Source of the DNA: JBLIDK01 sp047632595
GTDB lineage: Bacteria; Bacteroidota; Bacteroidia; Sphingobacteriales; Sphingobacteriaceae
Reading direction: 5' to 3'
DNA: 43,118 nt
Assembly (NCBI GenBank): GCA_047632595.1
Contig: JBLIDK010000014.1
Coordinates: forward strand, 1 to 43,118
The position numbers and the translations under genes are program-made. Shown piece by piece: positions 1-9,357 of this stretch (within the stretch, counting starts at the first letter, position 1; the number at the start of each line of letters is the position of its first letter). The notes under the pieces are model-generated. The model saw only the letters and a program-made list of their open reading frames with translations, ran no database searches and had not been told where the DNA came from.

Positions 1-92
1 GACATTTCAGATCCTAAAACTTGTTCGTAGAATTTTTTAGCTCTTTCTAAATTTGTTGCCGGTATTTCGAACCAGCCAATTGCATGTTTCAT
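1..92 (-). CDS. VOC (glyoxalase/bleomycin-resistance-like) family protein, N-terminal part only
   Basis: The first 30 codons of a minus-strand gene that runs off the left edge. It starts at the ATG complementary to 90-92 and reads MKHAIGWFEIPATNLERAKK, then FYEQVLG. A first strand followed by the D/N-L-x-R-A-x-x-FY-x-x-V-LG helix is the standard opening of small vicinal-oxygen-chelate (VOC) proteins of about 120-130 aa in Bacteroidota. No active-site residues are visible in this piece, so the substrate cannot be named. A second VOC gene, now decayed, lies at 10813-11146. Confidence 0.75.
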   Translation of the reverse strand, partial: MKHAIGWFEIPATNLERAKKFYEQVLGSEM

Positions 93-255
93 AATGTGAT
101 TTTTTAAGGTAAAATGGGGGCTGGTTGACTAGTCCCGTTCAATGTCATTAGTTTTACTATTAAGCCATCAGTATTAAAATACTCGCTACTACTAATAGTG
201 AAAGAAAATGAAAGCAATATTGATAAAAACACCTAATGTGATTAAAGTGTGAGTT

Positions 256-1803
256 TTACTCAGATTTAGTAAAATTCAGGTCTTGAAAATCAAAACTGAA
301 GTCAATATTTGGAGAAATGCCCTTCATTTTAAGTCCAATTGCTTTTCCTTCTTCATTTAACTGAAACAGTGCGAATGCGTTACAAGGCATGTCATTGTAA
401 TTCCACTTTACAGCAAAGGCAGAAGCCTTATACTGGAATAACTGACCGGTCAAATTAGGAGAACTCTTTGATGCAAACCACATTTTGCCATCTATAACAG
501 ATATTGTTGCTTCACCAAACCAAGGATCGGTATAAGTGCCTATAAAATTAGCTTGATTCACTTTGGTTTTATTCTTTGCTATCCAATCCCAAACGGCATT
601 TTCAACAGAATCAGTTTGAGAACCTCTAGAAGCAGCACGATCGGCACCTGACTTAATTAAGTCACTTGAATTACCTCCTAAATATTCTTGTAAAATTGTT
701 TCGCCAACCATGTAAAATGCCAAACCACCCGGGTCTGTATTGGTGAGAACAACAATACCCAATTCAAGCTCAGGAACTAGTATTGTTCTTGATAGCATTC
801 CAGGCATGCCACCTGTATGGCCAATAATTGTTTTACCTTTTTTATCAGAAATGTCCCAACCTAAGCCATATGCTGAGAGTTGGGATTTATTTTCTCCTCT
901 TGGAAGTACACTGTAGCCTTTTACCGTATGTGGGTACCACATTTCTCTTTGTCGCTGTTCAGAGAATAGGGTTTCATCCCCATATTTACCTTCATTAAGC
1001 TGAACCAGCATCCACTTAGACAAATCTTCAACACTTGCATATAAACCAGCGGCGGGCCCCATAAGTTCGCCACTATTATACGTATTTAACTGCTTTTTCT
1101 TACCATAATAAAAGCTATGTGGCATAGCCAAGTTGGCATTTTTAGGCAAGTTCAAATGACAGGTTTTTGTATTGGTCATTCCAATAGGGTCTACTATCCT
1201 TTCTTGAACGAAATCTGTCCACGATTTACCACTAACCCGAGCCACTACTTCGCCTGCAACAATATATAATAGGTTGTCATAGTCGTATTTGGTTCTAAAA
1301 GCAGAAACAGGTTTTTGGTATTGAAAGCTTTTTAAAATATCGTTTATGGTATAAGAATTTCCATCAGGAAACCACAATAAGTCGCCCGCGCCTAAACCCA
1401 ATCCACTGCGATGAGTTAGTAAATCTTCAATAGTAAAATTAGCAGCAACATAGTCATTGTACATCGTAAATTCTGGGATGTATTTCATCACTTTATCATC
1501 CCAAGTTATTTTCCCCTCATCAACCAACATAGCCAAAGCGGCACTGGTAAAAGCTTTAGAGTTTGAAGCAATGGCAAAAAGAGTGTTTTTGTCAACTTTT
1601 TCTTTGGTTTCGATGCTTCTTATGCCATGGCCTTTTGAATAAATAACTTTTCCATCTTTAACAATAGCAACAGCAATACCGGTTGAAGAAGAAATATCGA
1701 GGGCTCTATTAACAATTGAATCCACTTGTTTTTCTGTAAGTGATTGAGCAGAAACTGAAATCGCGCTAAGCAAAAAGAATAGGGCAATGAATAGGTTTTT
1801 CAT
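256..1803 (-). CDS. Exported serine hydrolase, beta-lactamase class C / PBP4* family, with DUF3471-like C-terminal domain
   Basis: A 515-aa protein. The reading frame is open upstream to 1923, but that start is TTG; the ATG at 1803 begins a clean signal peptide (MKNLFIALFFLLSAISVSAQ), so it is chosen. The penicillin-recognising fold is shown by S80-N-S-K83 (the SxxK nucleophile motif), Y175-D-N177 (the YxN motif) and H329-T-G-G332 (replacing the KTG box, as in class C-like esterases and peptidases). The last ~100 residues, beginning near FIGTYTDPWFGEATI, match the small beta domain (DUF3471-like) that often follows this hydrolase domain. It probably acts in the periplasm on peptides, D-amino-acid esters or other esters; a true beta-lactamase role is not implied. 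It stands alone, downstream of the divergent pair at 1988/3264. Confidence 0.88.
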   Translation of the reverse strand: MKNLFIALFFLLSAISVSAQSLTEKQVDSIVNRALDISSSTGIAVAIVKDGKVIYSKGHGIRSIETKEKVDKNTLFAIASNSKAFTSAALAMLVDEGKITWDDKVMKYIPEFTMYNDYVAANFTIEDLLTHRSGLGLGAGDLLWFPDGNSYTINDILKSFQYQKPVSAFRTKYDYDNLLYIVAGEVVARVSGKSWTDFVQERIVDPIGMTNTKTCHLNLPKNANLAMPHSFYYGKKKQLNTYNSGELMGPAAGLYASVEDLSKWMLVQLNEGKYGDETLFSEQRQREMWYPHTVKGYSVLPRGENKSQLSAYGLGWDISDKKGKTIIGHTGGMPGMLSRTILVPELELGIVVLTNTDPGGLAFYMVGETILQEYLGGNSSDLIKSGADRAASRGSQTDSVENAVWDWIAKNKTKVNQANFIGTYTDPWFGEATISVIDGKMWFASKSSPNLTGQLFQYKASAFAVKWNYNDMPCNAFALFQLNEEGKAIGLKMKGISPNIDFSFDFQDLNFTKSE

Positions 1804-1987
1804 ATTGGACTTATTTAAACGCAAATTACAAATTGTTTCGAGAAATAGCCAAGAGACAAAAAAGAAGAGCTGATTGCACCAATTTATTTGTAAAGCAAAG
1901 AAGCCCCTGCAAAGTGCATACAAACACTTTTAACAAGGACTACTTTAATCAAACAAAAGTTATGTAGGTCAAGAAGTCAAGGAAAAC

Positions 1988-3109
1988 TTAAGATGCCGCA
2001 TTGAATCCTAAGGAGAGTCCGATTCTAAAAGAATCTCGATCTGGAATACAAAAGAGATTTACTGGGTAATTTACTCCACCAGACCTAAATGTTTTACCTA
2101 CTGCAAAAACAAAGGCAGTTGAAATTCTAAAATATCCATCCGAGTGGGCAATTAGCTCTGTATTATCAGCATTTCCAAAACGATCGTAAGCCTCATCAGG
2201 TGAATAAAACACACCCTCTTCATAGACCCCTTTTTTAACTTTGTTTAAGGCAAATTGAGGGCCAACAGCAAATTCAAAACCTGAACTGTTATTTCGAATA
2301 CCATTAAGAATAGTAAAAGATGGAATAAACAACCCTTGGTCTAAACCAGTTATTGCTGGCAAGTACTCTATTAACCCCTGAATATTTCCATGGTTTATAT
2401 AGGTTTGTTCAAACTGATAGGCCATTAAAAACATAGCCGGATACCCACCATAACCACCATTCTCTTTTCCGGCTTCCAATCTTTGGGCTAATTGACCAGT
2501 TAGCAAAACAGCACCCACTCTGGGCCCATTGTTTTTTAGCTTTTTAACTTTTGAATGAGTTAAACTCGCGACAAAGTCACCTTCAGTTTTTAATTGGTTG
2601 TAGCCCAGTGTAAGCTCTTCACTTAAGGGTTGATTCAATAAATTTAAGAGACTAATTCTAATCATAACTGGAATTTGTTGATCAGAATCAATAAACTCTT
2701 CCGACTTTGAAGCAATCATTTTTTGAGTTTTCACATCAAAAATTCGAAAACTTATAAGGGTTTTACTAAACAACTTGTCGATGCTGCCGCTTAATACTAA
2801 ATCTGCATTTAACACTTTCCCTATTTCACAGAAACAGGCGGGAGTTACGCATGCTTCCTCTTCGTTTTTTGATTTAGCTGCGACTTGCATCACATAATTA
2901 TGATCCACAACTAGATAATCGCTCGCCTTTGTTAGTTCATGTTGAGTTATTCTTGTTATGTCTGATTGGTTAGAAAATGAGATGCCGTTAGATGAGACAG
3001 CAATGACAGCAATAGATTTTTCTGTTTGTGCTTGAGCTGTAAAAAATAGGCCGAATGCTATTAAGCAAAGGCAAATTGTTCTGTAGTTTTTAATATTTAA
3101 AATTTTCAT
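1988..3109 (-). CDS. Exported protein with CsgG/TolB-N-like domain and beta-rich C-terminus, function unknown
   Basis: A 373-aa protein with a signal peptide of about 27 residues ending in FFTAQAQ. Residues ~30-165 (IAVIAVSSNG... LNADLVLSGSIDK... FRIFDVKTQKMIASKS) have the alternating strand-helix pattern of the CsgG/TolB-N/LpoB-like fold, in which a periplasmic domain assesses or stabilises a partner protein. The second half is beta-rich, ends in LGFNAAS, and could be an outer-membrane barrel. Two close Cys pairs lie at EEACVTPACFCE. It is transcribed divergently from the HTH regulator at 3264 across a 154-nt AT-rich spacer, so the regulator may control it. The fold assignment is by pattern, not by search. 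Confidence 0.6.
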   Translation of the reverse strand: MKILNIKNYRTICLCLIAFGLFFTAQAQTEKSIAVIAVSSNGISFSNQSDITRITQHELTKASDYLVVDHNYVMQVAAKSKNEEEACVTPACFCEIGKVLNADLVLSGSIDKLFSKTLISFRIFDVKTQKMIASKSEEFIDSDQQIPVMIRISLLNLLNQPLSEELTLGYNQLKTEGDFVASLTHSKVKKLKNNGPRVGAVLLTGQLAQRLEAGKENGGYGGYPAMFLMAYQFEQTYINHGNIQGLIEYLPAITGLDQGLFIPSFTILNGIRNNSSGFEFAVGPQFALNKVKKGVYEEGVFYSPDEAYDRFGNADNTELIAHSDGYFRISTAFVFAVGKTFRSGGVNYPVNLFCIPDRDSFRIGLSLGFNAAS

Positions 3110-3263
3110 GATAAGTTGTTTTTGATTAACATCTCAAAGGTGCAGGCATAATAGCAAGGATGGTAATTGACTTTCATCAATGAAAAATTAAAATTTTGCA
3201 TTATTTAATAATTTGATCCGCTTATATAATTATATTTATCAATTAATGATAACTAAGCACTAA

Positions 3264-4229
3264 ATGGTTAAACAAAACTTGTTCGTAGAAGCTCTTAAAA
3301 GACGCGCCGAGGAAAACACCCCCTTAGCCGAGCAAGTTGCAGAACTGCTAAATGTAAGCACGGATAGTGCCTACAGGCGGCTAAGAGGCGCGACCCTAAT
3401 TTCCTTAGACGAAGCTGCGAAACTTGGTAAGCACTTTAACATAAACTTATCTGAAGCCATAGAGGATGATAGTTCAGGGTCGGTGTTATTTCATACCAAT
3501 AAAACGTATGGCGCAGTGAGCTTGGATTTATATATTGAACGAATAGCCGCACACTTAGAAGCATTTTCAAAAGAAGAAAATAGTCGATTTATAATGGCTG
3601 CAAGAGACCTGCCTACTTTCTATTACGGCTTTTATCCAAAATTAGCTGATTTTAAACTTTACTTCTGGCATAAATCAATTTTAGCTGAAACAGGACAAGA
3701 GTTAGAACATTACGAGAACTACATTCCTCGCCAAAGCATAAAAAAGGGGATGGCAGCCATATCCAAACTGCATCAAAAATTAAACACCTCGGAACTTTGG
3801 AACATAGAGATTTTAAGTAGCACAATTAGGCAGCTGAACTACTACAATGAACTTGGGTACTTTTCAACCCAAGAGTCGGTTCAAGAAATTAAACAAGAAC
3901 TTTTAGACTTGCTTTTGACTTGTGAAAAGGATGCAGAACAAGGATTTAGAATTGATGCTGAAGGAAACAAAGCCCCATATAATCTATATCATCAAGAATA
4001 CATGGTTTTAGACGACACTATTTTAGCCGTTTCTGACAGCAATAAGGCAGTTTTTATAAACTACAACGGACTTTTTTATTTAAAAACCTTACAAAATGAT
4101 TTCTGTGCTGAAATTGAAAATTGGACAAATGAACAAATGAAAAAGGCTAGTTTAATTAGTGGGTCTGCGGAAAAAGAGAGGAAATTGTTTTTTAATCAAC
4201 TAAGAAAACAACTAGATTTAATAGGTTAA
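3264..4229 (+). CDS. Helix-turn-helix transcriptional regulator, Bacteroidota-specific type
   Basis: A 321-aa protein without signal peptide. The N-terminal ~65 residues contain an XRE/BetR-like helix-turn-helix: LAEQVAELLNVSTDSAYRRL followed by RGATLISLDEAAKLGKHF, with a short second helical repeat. The remaining ~250 residues are helical with many aromatic residues and carry no recognised enzyme motif; they probably sense a ligand or mediate oligomerisation. Proteins of this length and layout are common in Bacteroidota next to exported-protein genes. Its divergent neighbour (1988-3109) is the natural candidate target. Downstream on the opposite strand is a pseudogene, so it seems to be a single-gene transcript. 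Confidence 0.7.
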   Translation: MVKQNLFVEALKRRAEENTPLAEQVAELLNVSTDSAYRRLRGATLISLDEAAKLGKHFNINLSEAIEDDSSGSVLFHTNKTYGAVSLDLYIERIAAHLEAFSKEENSRFIMAARDLPTFYYGFYPKLADFKLYFWHKSILAETGQELEHYENYIPRQSIKKGMAAISKLHQKLNTSELWNIEILSSTIRQLNYYNELGYFSTQESVQEIKQELLDLLLTCEKDAEQGFRIDAEGNKAPYNLYHQEYMVLDDTILAVSDSNKAVFINYNGLFYLKTLQNDFCAEIENWTNEQMKKASLISGSAEKERKLFFNQLRKQLDLIG

Positions 4230-4235
4230 TCTTAG

Positions 4236-4580
4236 TCATAGTTCTTCTGGCTCTTAAAAATCAGTTACTTGTTTCATTTTCAACTTAATTCCACCTTTCT
4301 CCACTTCAATTGCTTCAAAAATGTAAACTTTTAAAGCTGCACTAGAATCCCCTTTTCATCTTTAAGCAATGCACCATTAAAAAAGTTAAGTGTACAGTAT
4401 TCTTCAAAGCCATGAATTAGCAGAATGTTTTTGCCATTGTTGGTGTAACAAGGAGACACCCCACTTAAGTTCTTCTAAAAGTCCACATTTAAGAACCAAG
4501 TCTCTAAGACTTTCCATTTATTCGTTCCAGCTAAGTGTTTTATTAAAGAACTCGTCTACTTTTGGATTTTTGGTATTCAT
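4236..4580 (-). pseudogene. Decayed YdeI/OmdA-like (DUF1801) protein gene
   Basis: No intact frame exists here, but the minus strand carries recognisable DUF1801/YdeI-like sequence in pieces. It begins with ATG at 4580 (NPKVDEFFNKTLSWNE), has an in-frame TAA, then MESLRDLVLKCGLLEELKWG, a frame shift, then CYTNNGKNILLIHGFEEYC and FFNGALLKDEKGILVQ. The central part of the domain is missing. A third piece reads KVYIFEAIEVEKGGIKLKMK, followed by another in-frame TAA and EPEEL-stop at 4236. Four independent lesions (two internal stops, a frameshift and an internal deletion) show that this is a dead gene rather than a sequencing slip. The family's biochemical role is poorly defined. Confidence 0.85.
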
Positions 4581-4735
4581 CTAATTGTGGTAATTCAAAA
4601 GCTAAATTTACTAGGAATTAATATAGTCGTTCATTTTGTAAATGAAAAAATGGGGACACTTAGTTTATTTCAAATAATTGAGTTAATTTCTTTTTGAATA
4701 GTTGAATCCATAAATCAAAAATAGTAAAACCTAAG

Positions 4736-5323
4736 TTAATTCAATCCAATGTCAACACCAACTGTAGTATAACCCATAATAAACCCTTTGTTGCCTAATT
4801 GAATATCCATTGGCCTAATAGCAATTGCCAAACGGCTTTTACTTGGCGAAATCCTTAAACTAACAGCCCCTTGTCCTGAATAATATAATTTGTTAAAGTA
4901 GTAGTTTTTGCCATCAAACACTGGAAAGCCTTCGGGACTTTGAATTCCTCTTGTTTTGTGTCCAAAAGCACCAATAGATGTAACTAATGAAAACCATTTA
5001 ATATTAATTAAGTCATAATGCATCATTGCCCCAAGAGTAGTGACATTAAAGAACACTACTTGGTCTTTAGATCTTTTTGCATCACTTAAGCTTGCTAGCA
5101 TGACAATGGGGTTAAATCGCAGTTTATTTTTAACACCGTAGCTTTTTTGCCAGCCAATAGATTTTACCCGACCAACACCTTTTTCTGAAACTCCTTGGCC
5201 AAAACCATAACCGATGTTAAATGTGATGAATTGGGTGTAGGTGGTTGTTTCTTGTGCTGAAATAGTAAAAATTGAAAGAAAAAAAGCGCAAATTACTAAT
5301 GCTTTGAAATATCCAGATTGCAT
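4736..5323 (-). CDS. Outer-membrane beta-barrel-like protein
   Basis: A 195-aa protein with a signal peptide (MQSGYFKALVICAFFLSIFTISAQ). The mature part is made of short alternating strands with glycine-rich turns (FITFNIGYGFGQG; VSLRISPSKSRLAIAIRP; GYTTVGVDIGLN) typical of small 8-10-stranded outer-membrane barrels in Bacteroidota. The chain ends one residue after a strand (VDIGLN), near the position of the usual insertion signal. No enzymatic motif is visible and the ligand is unknown. It is divergent from the small membrane-protein gene at 5500. Confidence 0.6.
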   Translation of the reverse strand: MQSGYFKALVICAFFLSIFTISAQETTTYTQFITFNIGYGFGQGVSEKGVGRVKSIGWQKSYGVKNKLRFNPIVMLASLSDAKRSKDQVVFFNVTTLGAMMHYDLINIKWFSLVTSIGAFGHKTRGIQSPEGFPVFDGKNYYFNKLYYSGQGAVSLRISPSKSRLAIAIRPMDIQLGNKGFIMGYTTVGVDIGLN

Positions 5324-5499
5324 GAAGGGAATTTTTATGTTGATTAAATGAATAGCGGTTAAAAGTAATCAAACTTCTGTATTGAAGATTAAAATCATTT
5401 AAGAAATATATAAATGACACATATGTGCTAGCACTTGAAACATTAGTTATAGCCCTACCAATCTTTCCAAACTATATTTATATTCTAAGATTTAACAGC

Positions 5500-5685
5500 A
5501 TGCAAAAATTATATAACCATTCTAATAGACAACAATTGTGGGTAAGAACTCAAGCAATAATATGGCTTATTATAACCATTGCTTTTTTTGCTTTAACGAG
5601 ATGTCAACCGCAAGAAAAAGTTCAGTTTGTTGACTCCGAGCACAGCAACAAAGTAGAAACGAGAGTTGATTCTAATATAGAATGA
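5500..5685 (+). CDS. Small single-pass membrane protein, hypothetical
   Basis: A 61-aa open frame. The frame is open from a GTG at 5425, but the ATG at 5500 (MQKLYNHSNRQQLWVRTQ) is preferred because the residues before it read as untranslated sequence. One hydrophobic segment (AIIWLIITIAFFALTRC) is followed by a charged tail rich in Glu, Asp and Ser. The Cys after the segment is not preceded by a standard lipobox, so it is not called a lipoprotein. There is no homologue I recognise. It faces the convergent gene at 5702 with a gap of 16 nt. Confidence 0.4.
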   Translation: MQKLYNHSNRQQLWVRTQAIIWLIITIAFFALTRCQPQEKVQFVDSEHSNKVETRVDSNIE

Positions 5686-5701
5686 TTGATTAAACTAAAT
5701 A

Positions 5702-6127
5702 TTAATATTCATAAAGAATCTCATCCCCTCTATCAAAAATATTTAACATTACCTTGCCTCCATCAACCTGAAGATTTGAAATGTCGAAGGTTATTTCTTT
5801 AGTAAAGTATGCTTGGCAAATTTCATTATTCAACAAGGAGAATTTCAAATTCCTTTGTAGTGTGTCAGAATCAATAATTTCTTCAGAATCAATAAGTTTT
5901 ACTATCCAAGAATCACCGTTGCACCCACTTGCTCCGTAGTAAATCTTTAGGCAGTCGCCATCAATTGATAGATTATTTATTACAACCTGATCTGTAGCTG
6001 CAGAAATATAATCATCAGCGTCAACAATAGTCTCAGCACCACAGCTTATTACGCTTTTGTCTATATCTTTATTTTTACAGTTTGAAAAGGTAAAAACTAG
6101 TGCGAAAAGTAAAATAGTTATTTTCAT
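5702..6127 (-). CDS. Putative lipoprotein, hypothetical
   Basis: A 141-aa protein starting MKITILLFALVFTFSNC, a short type II signal with Cys17 as the probable lipidated residue, followed by charged KNKD. The mature part is acidic and strand-rich and contains DGDCLKIYYGASGCNGDSW, where the two Cys could pair. Similar small Bacteroidota lipoproteins share the pattern LxIxxxxSGCxG, which fits here, but none has an assigned function that I know. It is probably anchored to the outer membrane or periplasmic face. The neighbours give no functional hint. Confidence 0.6.
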   Translation of the reverse strand: MKITILLFALVFTFSNCKNKDIDKSVISCGAETIVDADDYISAATDQVVINNLSIDGDCLKIYYGASGCNGDSWIVKLIDSEEIIDSDTLQRNLKFSLLNNEICQAYFTKEITFDISNLQVDGGKVMLNIFDRGDEILYEY

Positions 6128-6203
6128 GACTTTAATTATTTTTGAAAGCTTGTTTAATTAACGGTTAGATAGTGAGTGTATTGCATAAAATACCTTTGCA
6201 TTT

Positions 6204-7979
6204 TTATTTTGTTTCTGTAATCCACCTATCAATTCTAACTTCAAGCAGGGCTAAAGGAATACAACCAGTTTCCAATACTTGATTGTGAAACTCACGAATA
6301 TCAAATTTCTCTCCTAATTCTATTTCGGCTTTGGCTCTCAACTCTAGTATTTTCAGCTGACCAATTTTATAAGATAAGGCTTGCCCAGGCTTTGCCATGT
6401 AGCGCTCAATCTCAGATATTATGCCTGCCTCACTCTCAGCTTCATTGTCTAATGAGTATTGAATAGCCTGCTCACGTGTCCACCCTTTAGCATGCATTCC
6501 TGCATCAACTACTAAACGAATTGCACGGTGCATTTCCATACCTAGCATTCCGAAATATTGGTACGGGTCTGTGTATAAACCCAATTCCTTTCCTAAACTT
6601 TCGCAGTATAAAGCCCAACCTTCGCCATATGCACTATACCATAGCGACCTTCTAAATTCAGGTAGAGATTCATTTTCTTGAACCAACGATATTTGATAAT
6701 GGTGTCCTGGAATTGCTTCGTGTAAAAATAAGGCCTCGTCAGAAAACACATTGTATTTGGATGCGTCAATAATTGGCACATAAAATATTCCCGGTCTATT
6801 GTCTTTCAATGATCCCGAATTGTATTGTGCACTTGCAGAAGCCTCTCTGAATTTTTCAGTTTGTTTTACAACAAATTCAGTCATTGGCTTCTTATCAAAC
6901 AACTTCTCTAACTGGGGAGTCATCTTAGCATGAATAGCATTGAAGTTGTCGATTATTTGTAGAGGTTCTGAATAGGGCATTAAGGTTTTATTTTCTCTAA
7001 CATGATTGAAAAACTCCTTGATAGTTCCTTCAAAACCAACTTGGGTTTTTACCTTTTCCATTTCAGTTAAAATACGCGCCACTTCCTTTAATCCCAGTTG
7101 ATGAATTTCTTCAGCACTCATTGTTGTAGTGGTGTATTTCTTGATTGAATGCTTGTAATATTCACTGCCATTTGGAAGGTCAGAAAGCCCACTACTTGCT
7201 CTGCCTGCATTGTTGTAATCTGTTTTTAAAAATTCATACATGGCAGAAAAGGTTGGTATTAATTTTCCCTCTAAAAAAGCAGAATATTCTTTTGTCATTT
7301 GCTCCTTATCTTCCGGAGAAAAATCTTTAGGCATAAGCCTAATCGAACTATAAAACAGATTGTCTTTTAATGGAGTTTCTGCTAATACTTGAAACTGAGG
7401 AATAACTTTACTAATTAATGATGTTGGAAGCACATACCCTTCTTCAATGCCTTCTTTCATTTTAGCAATTGCCTTCAATAACCATTGGTTATACTGCCTT
7501 GTTCTGTTAAACCAGTTAGTATAGTCTTCAACTGTTTTGAATGGCTGAGCACTAGTAGCACTAGCCAACTGTCCCATTGACAAGTTTACAGTCCACATTT
7601 GGTCAATAGGCATGTAAGCGCTGTGTTTAAATTCAGCTTGACTTAATTCAATGTCGCAGTCCCATGCAATTAGCGCTTTACTTAATTGTTGCTCCTCGGT
7701 TAGCTCAGAGTCTTTGTATTGCTCATTTTCTTTTTGAAACTTTGAATAAAAGGATTTTAATTCAGCTTTATATGAATCAGACAAAGTCATCGCAAAAGCT
7801 CCATTAAACTCCTTTTTACCAAGAAAAGTGGCTGTTATTGGGTCAAATAGAGTTTTTCCTTCGTTATAGTCTACAAGCATTTGATTAAACGACTCGTTTT
7901 CTGTTGTTGAAGAAGCTTGTTGCTCTTTACAAGCACTTAGAAAAAGTACAGGAATTAAAACGAGTAAAATTGATTTCAT
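6204..7979 (-). CDS. DUF885-family metallopeptidase-like lipoprotein
   Basis: A 591-aa protein. It starts MKSILLVLIPVLFLSACKEQ, with a good lipobox (L-S-A-C), so it is probably anchored in the envelope. The body matches DUF885 (PF05960) in length and in its signature FLHEAIPGHHYQ near residue 415, an HExxxGH zinc-site variant, followed by the downstream acidic motif YGEGWALYCESLGKELG that would supply the third ligand. DUF885 proteins are predicted gluzincin-like peptidases acting on small peptides. All key residues are present and the length is normal, so it should be active. It is the most upstream intact gene of its minus-strand run; immediately upstream is a decayed regulator fragment. 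Confidence 0.88.
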   Translation of the reverse strand: MKSILLVLIPVLFLSACKEQQASSTTENESFNQMLVDYNEGKTLFDPITATFLGKKEFNGAFAMTLSDSYKAELKSFYSKFQKENEQYKDSELTEEQQLSKALIAWDCDIELSQAEFKHSAYMPIDQMWTVNLSMGQLASATSAQPFKTVEDYTNWFNRTRQYNQWLLKAIAKMKEGIEEGYVLPTSLISKVIPQFQVLAETPLKDNLFYSSIRLMPKDFSPEDKEQMTKEYSAFLEGKLIPTFSAMYEFLKTDYNNAGRASSGLSDLPNGSEYYKHSIKKYTTTTMSAEEIHQLGLKEVARILTEMEKVKTQVGFEGTIKEFFNHVRENKTLMPYSEPLQIIDNFNAIHAKMTPQLEKLFDKKPMTEFVVKQTEKFREASASAQYNSGSLKDNRPGIFYVPIIDASKYNVFSDEALFLHEAIPGHHYQISLVQENESLPEFRRSLWYSAYGEGWALYCESLGKELGLYTDPYQYFGMLGMEMHRAIRLVVDAGMHAKGWTREQAIQYSLDNEAESEAGIISEIERYMAKPGQALSYKIGQLKILELRAKAEIELGEKFDIREFHNQVLETGCIPLALLEVRIDRWITETK

Positions 7980-7985
7980 GATCTT

Positions 7986-8168
7986 TTAAAGTTTAATAAT
8001 GTGAAGTCGAATATAGAGAATTAAACCAAAAGACTCCTTTACTTCTATGTATACATTTGATAAGTAGGGGTAATCGCATTTTAATTTTTCACTAATAAAT
8101 TCCGAGTAATTCACATTAGGCTCTTTGTGGGTATCATTGAACATGAAGACGCTCCTTTTAATTGGCAA
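7986..8168 (-). pseudogene. Fragment of an AraC-family transcriptional regulator
   Basis: A 60-codon open stretch that starts only with TTG. Its middle part reads NYSEFISEKLKCDYPYLSNV, then YIEVKES. This closely resembles the segment just before and within the first helix-turn-helix of short Bacteroidota AraC-type regulators (usual pattern N-x-SEYISEKLNYDYTYLSNLFSEV). The N-terminal half and the second HTH expected in an AraC domain are both absent, and the reading ends in unrelated residues. The fragment is therefore a remnant, not a functional small gene. The family assignment is from memory of the motif. Confidence 0.6.
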
Positions 8169-8203
8169 ATTAACCTGGAATCAAGTGTTTCTTTAAAGAT
8201 TAA

Positions 8204-9259
8204 TTACCATTGAATATTATAGTCAGTGCTAAAAGGCGGCGGAATATCTTCTTTCTTTTCACCTAAATTTTCTCTTAAGTCAATTTCTATACCACGCGCA
8301 ATTGTTGAAATGGGAACGTCATTGGAAGTTCCTTCAAATGGATTTTCGCCTGTTCTACCAATTCGCTCCATTGTATGAAACATCCAAGCAACGGCAGAGT
8401 AAAAAGGGATTGTTAGCCAAACAAAATATTTGCCAATTATGGGAGTTTGCTCTGAAATACTAACGCCAATGGCATTAAATTCTGGAACCATTGCCAAAGG
8501 AAGAAGTAACAATAGTAGCCACATGAAATAATGGTTTATGGTTGCGTATTGCCTCGGGAAAGGAAAGTTTTTTATACGTTCTGACTTTCCTTGATGGTCA
8601 AAAAGTGTTTGAATAAGCCCTTCCAATTCTAAAAAGGAAAACTCCCATATAACGCCCTGTTCTTTTAATTTTTTTAAGTGATGAGATTGCAGATACAGTA
8701 GTGCGGTTTGCGGATTTCCTTTGCTTTTAACATAAGCCATGTCTTCTGCTGAAACATATGGTTTTAAGGCATCATCAAAAGAAACCATTCGCTCAGGAAT
8801 CTCTAAACCCCACTTATTGTTAGTTTTGGAACTGCTAGTGGTTTCCCATTGCTTTGATAAACGCATAGAATACCTTAAAGCTGTTAACCAGCCAATATGT
8901 CGATAGGTTAGGGTCTTTATTTCTTGTTTAATTTGCTCATCAGAAACAGCGCCATTTGTGTGCTCTTTCGTTAACATATCCTGAACAAATACACCAAAGG
9001 TTCGTGAGGTATTGACAATTCCGCCCCAAATTTTTCGTGCTTCCCAAATTCGGCCATAAACCGAGTTGTTTTGAAAACCAATCACAAAAGAAACTGCTGT
9101 ACCTATTAGTGCAATGGCGGTCCATGGAATTTTAAACCAATTAAGATCTAAGAAAAAATAAAGGCTAACTAATGCCGAGCTAAAGGCAAGGAAAAAGCAA
9201 GTTTCATAACGTGTCCATAGAACTACTTCTTTTATCTTATAGACGTTTCTTGTATACAT
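8204..9259 (-). CDS. Bestrophin-like (UPF0187 / RFP-TM) anion channel family protein
   Basis: A 351-aa membrane protein. Hydrophobic segments lie near residues 20-40 (ETCFFLAFSSALVSLYFF) and 45-65 (TAIALIGTAVSFVIGF), and two more lie in the second half (HYFMWLLLLLLPLAMVP; YFVWLTIPFYSAVAWMF). The motif FQNNSVYGRIWEARKIWGGI and the later NPFEGTSNDVPI plus GIEIDLRENLGE are hallmarks of bacterial bestrophin homologues (PF01062). The family forms pentameric inner-membrane ion channels; ion choice cannot be told from sequence. The length is somewhat above the ~300 aa usual for bacteria but within range. It is separated by 98 nt from the rhodanese gene downstream of it. Confidence 0.88.
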   Translation of the reverse strand: MYTRNVYKIKEVVLWTRYETCFFLAFSSALVSLYFFLDLNWFKIPWTAIALIGTAVSFVIGFQNNSVYGRIWEARKIWGGIVNTSRTFGVFVQDMLTKEHTNGAVSDEQIKQEIKTLTYRHIGWLTALRYSMRLSKQWETTSSSKTNNKWGLEIPERMVSFDDALKPYVSAEDMAYVKSKGNPQTALLYLQSHHLKKLKEQGVIWEFSFLELEGLIQTLFDHQGKSERIKNFPFPRQYATINHYFMWLLLLLLPLAMVPEFNAIGVSISEQTPIIGKYFVWLTIPFYSAVAWMFHTMERIGRTGENPFEGTSNDVPISTIARGIEIDLRENLGEKKEDIPPPFSTDYNIQW

Positions 9260-9357
9260 AGTGCGTTGTTGGGGTGAGTACTAAAAAGCTTCGTTTCTAC
9301 TTCAAAAAAGCAAATAATTCAACCTGTGAGAAGTTCTTATTACTTTTTAGAAAATAT

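Noticed and set aside
170..183. Small inverted repeat AGTATT-AA-AATACT upstream of the first gene
   Set aside because: Six-base AT-rich arms are expected by chance at this base composition.
1804..1923. Forty-residue N-terminal extension of the serine hydrolase
   Set aside because: It begins with TTG, and the internal ATG at 1803 starts a typical signal peptide, which would be buried by the extension.
4390..4584. 64-codon plus-strand open frame in the 4230-4735 gap
   Set aside because: It is the antisense shadow of the decayed YdeI/DUF1801-like gene on the minus strand and has no homology pattern of its own.
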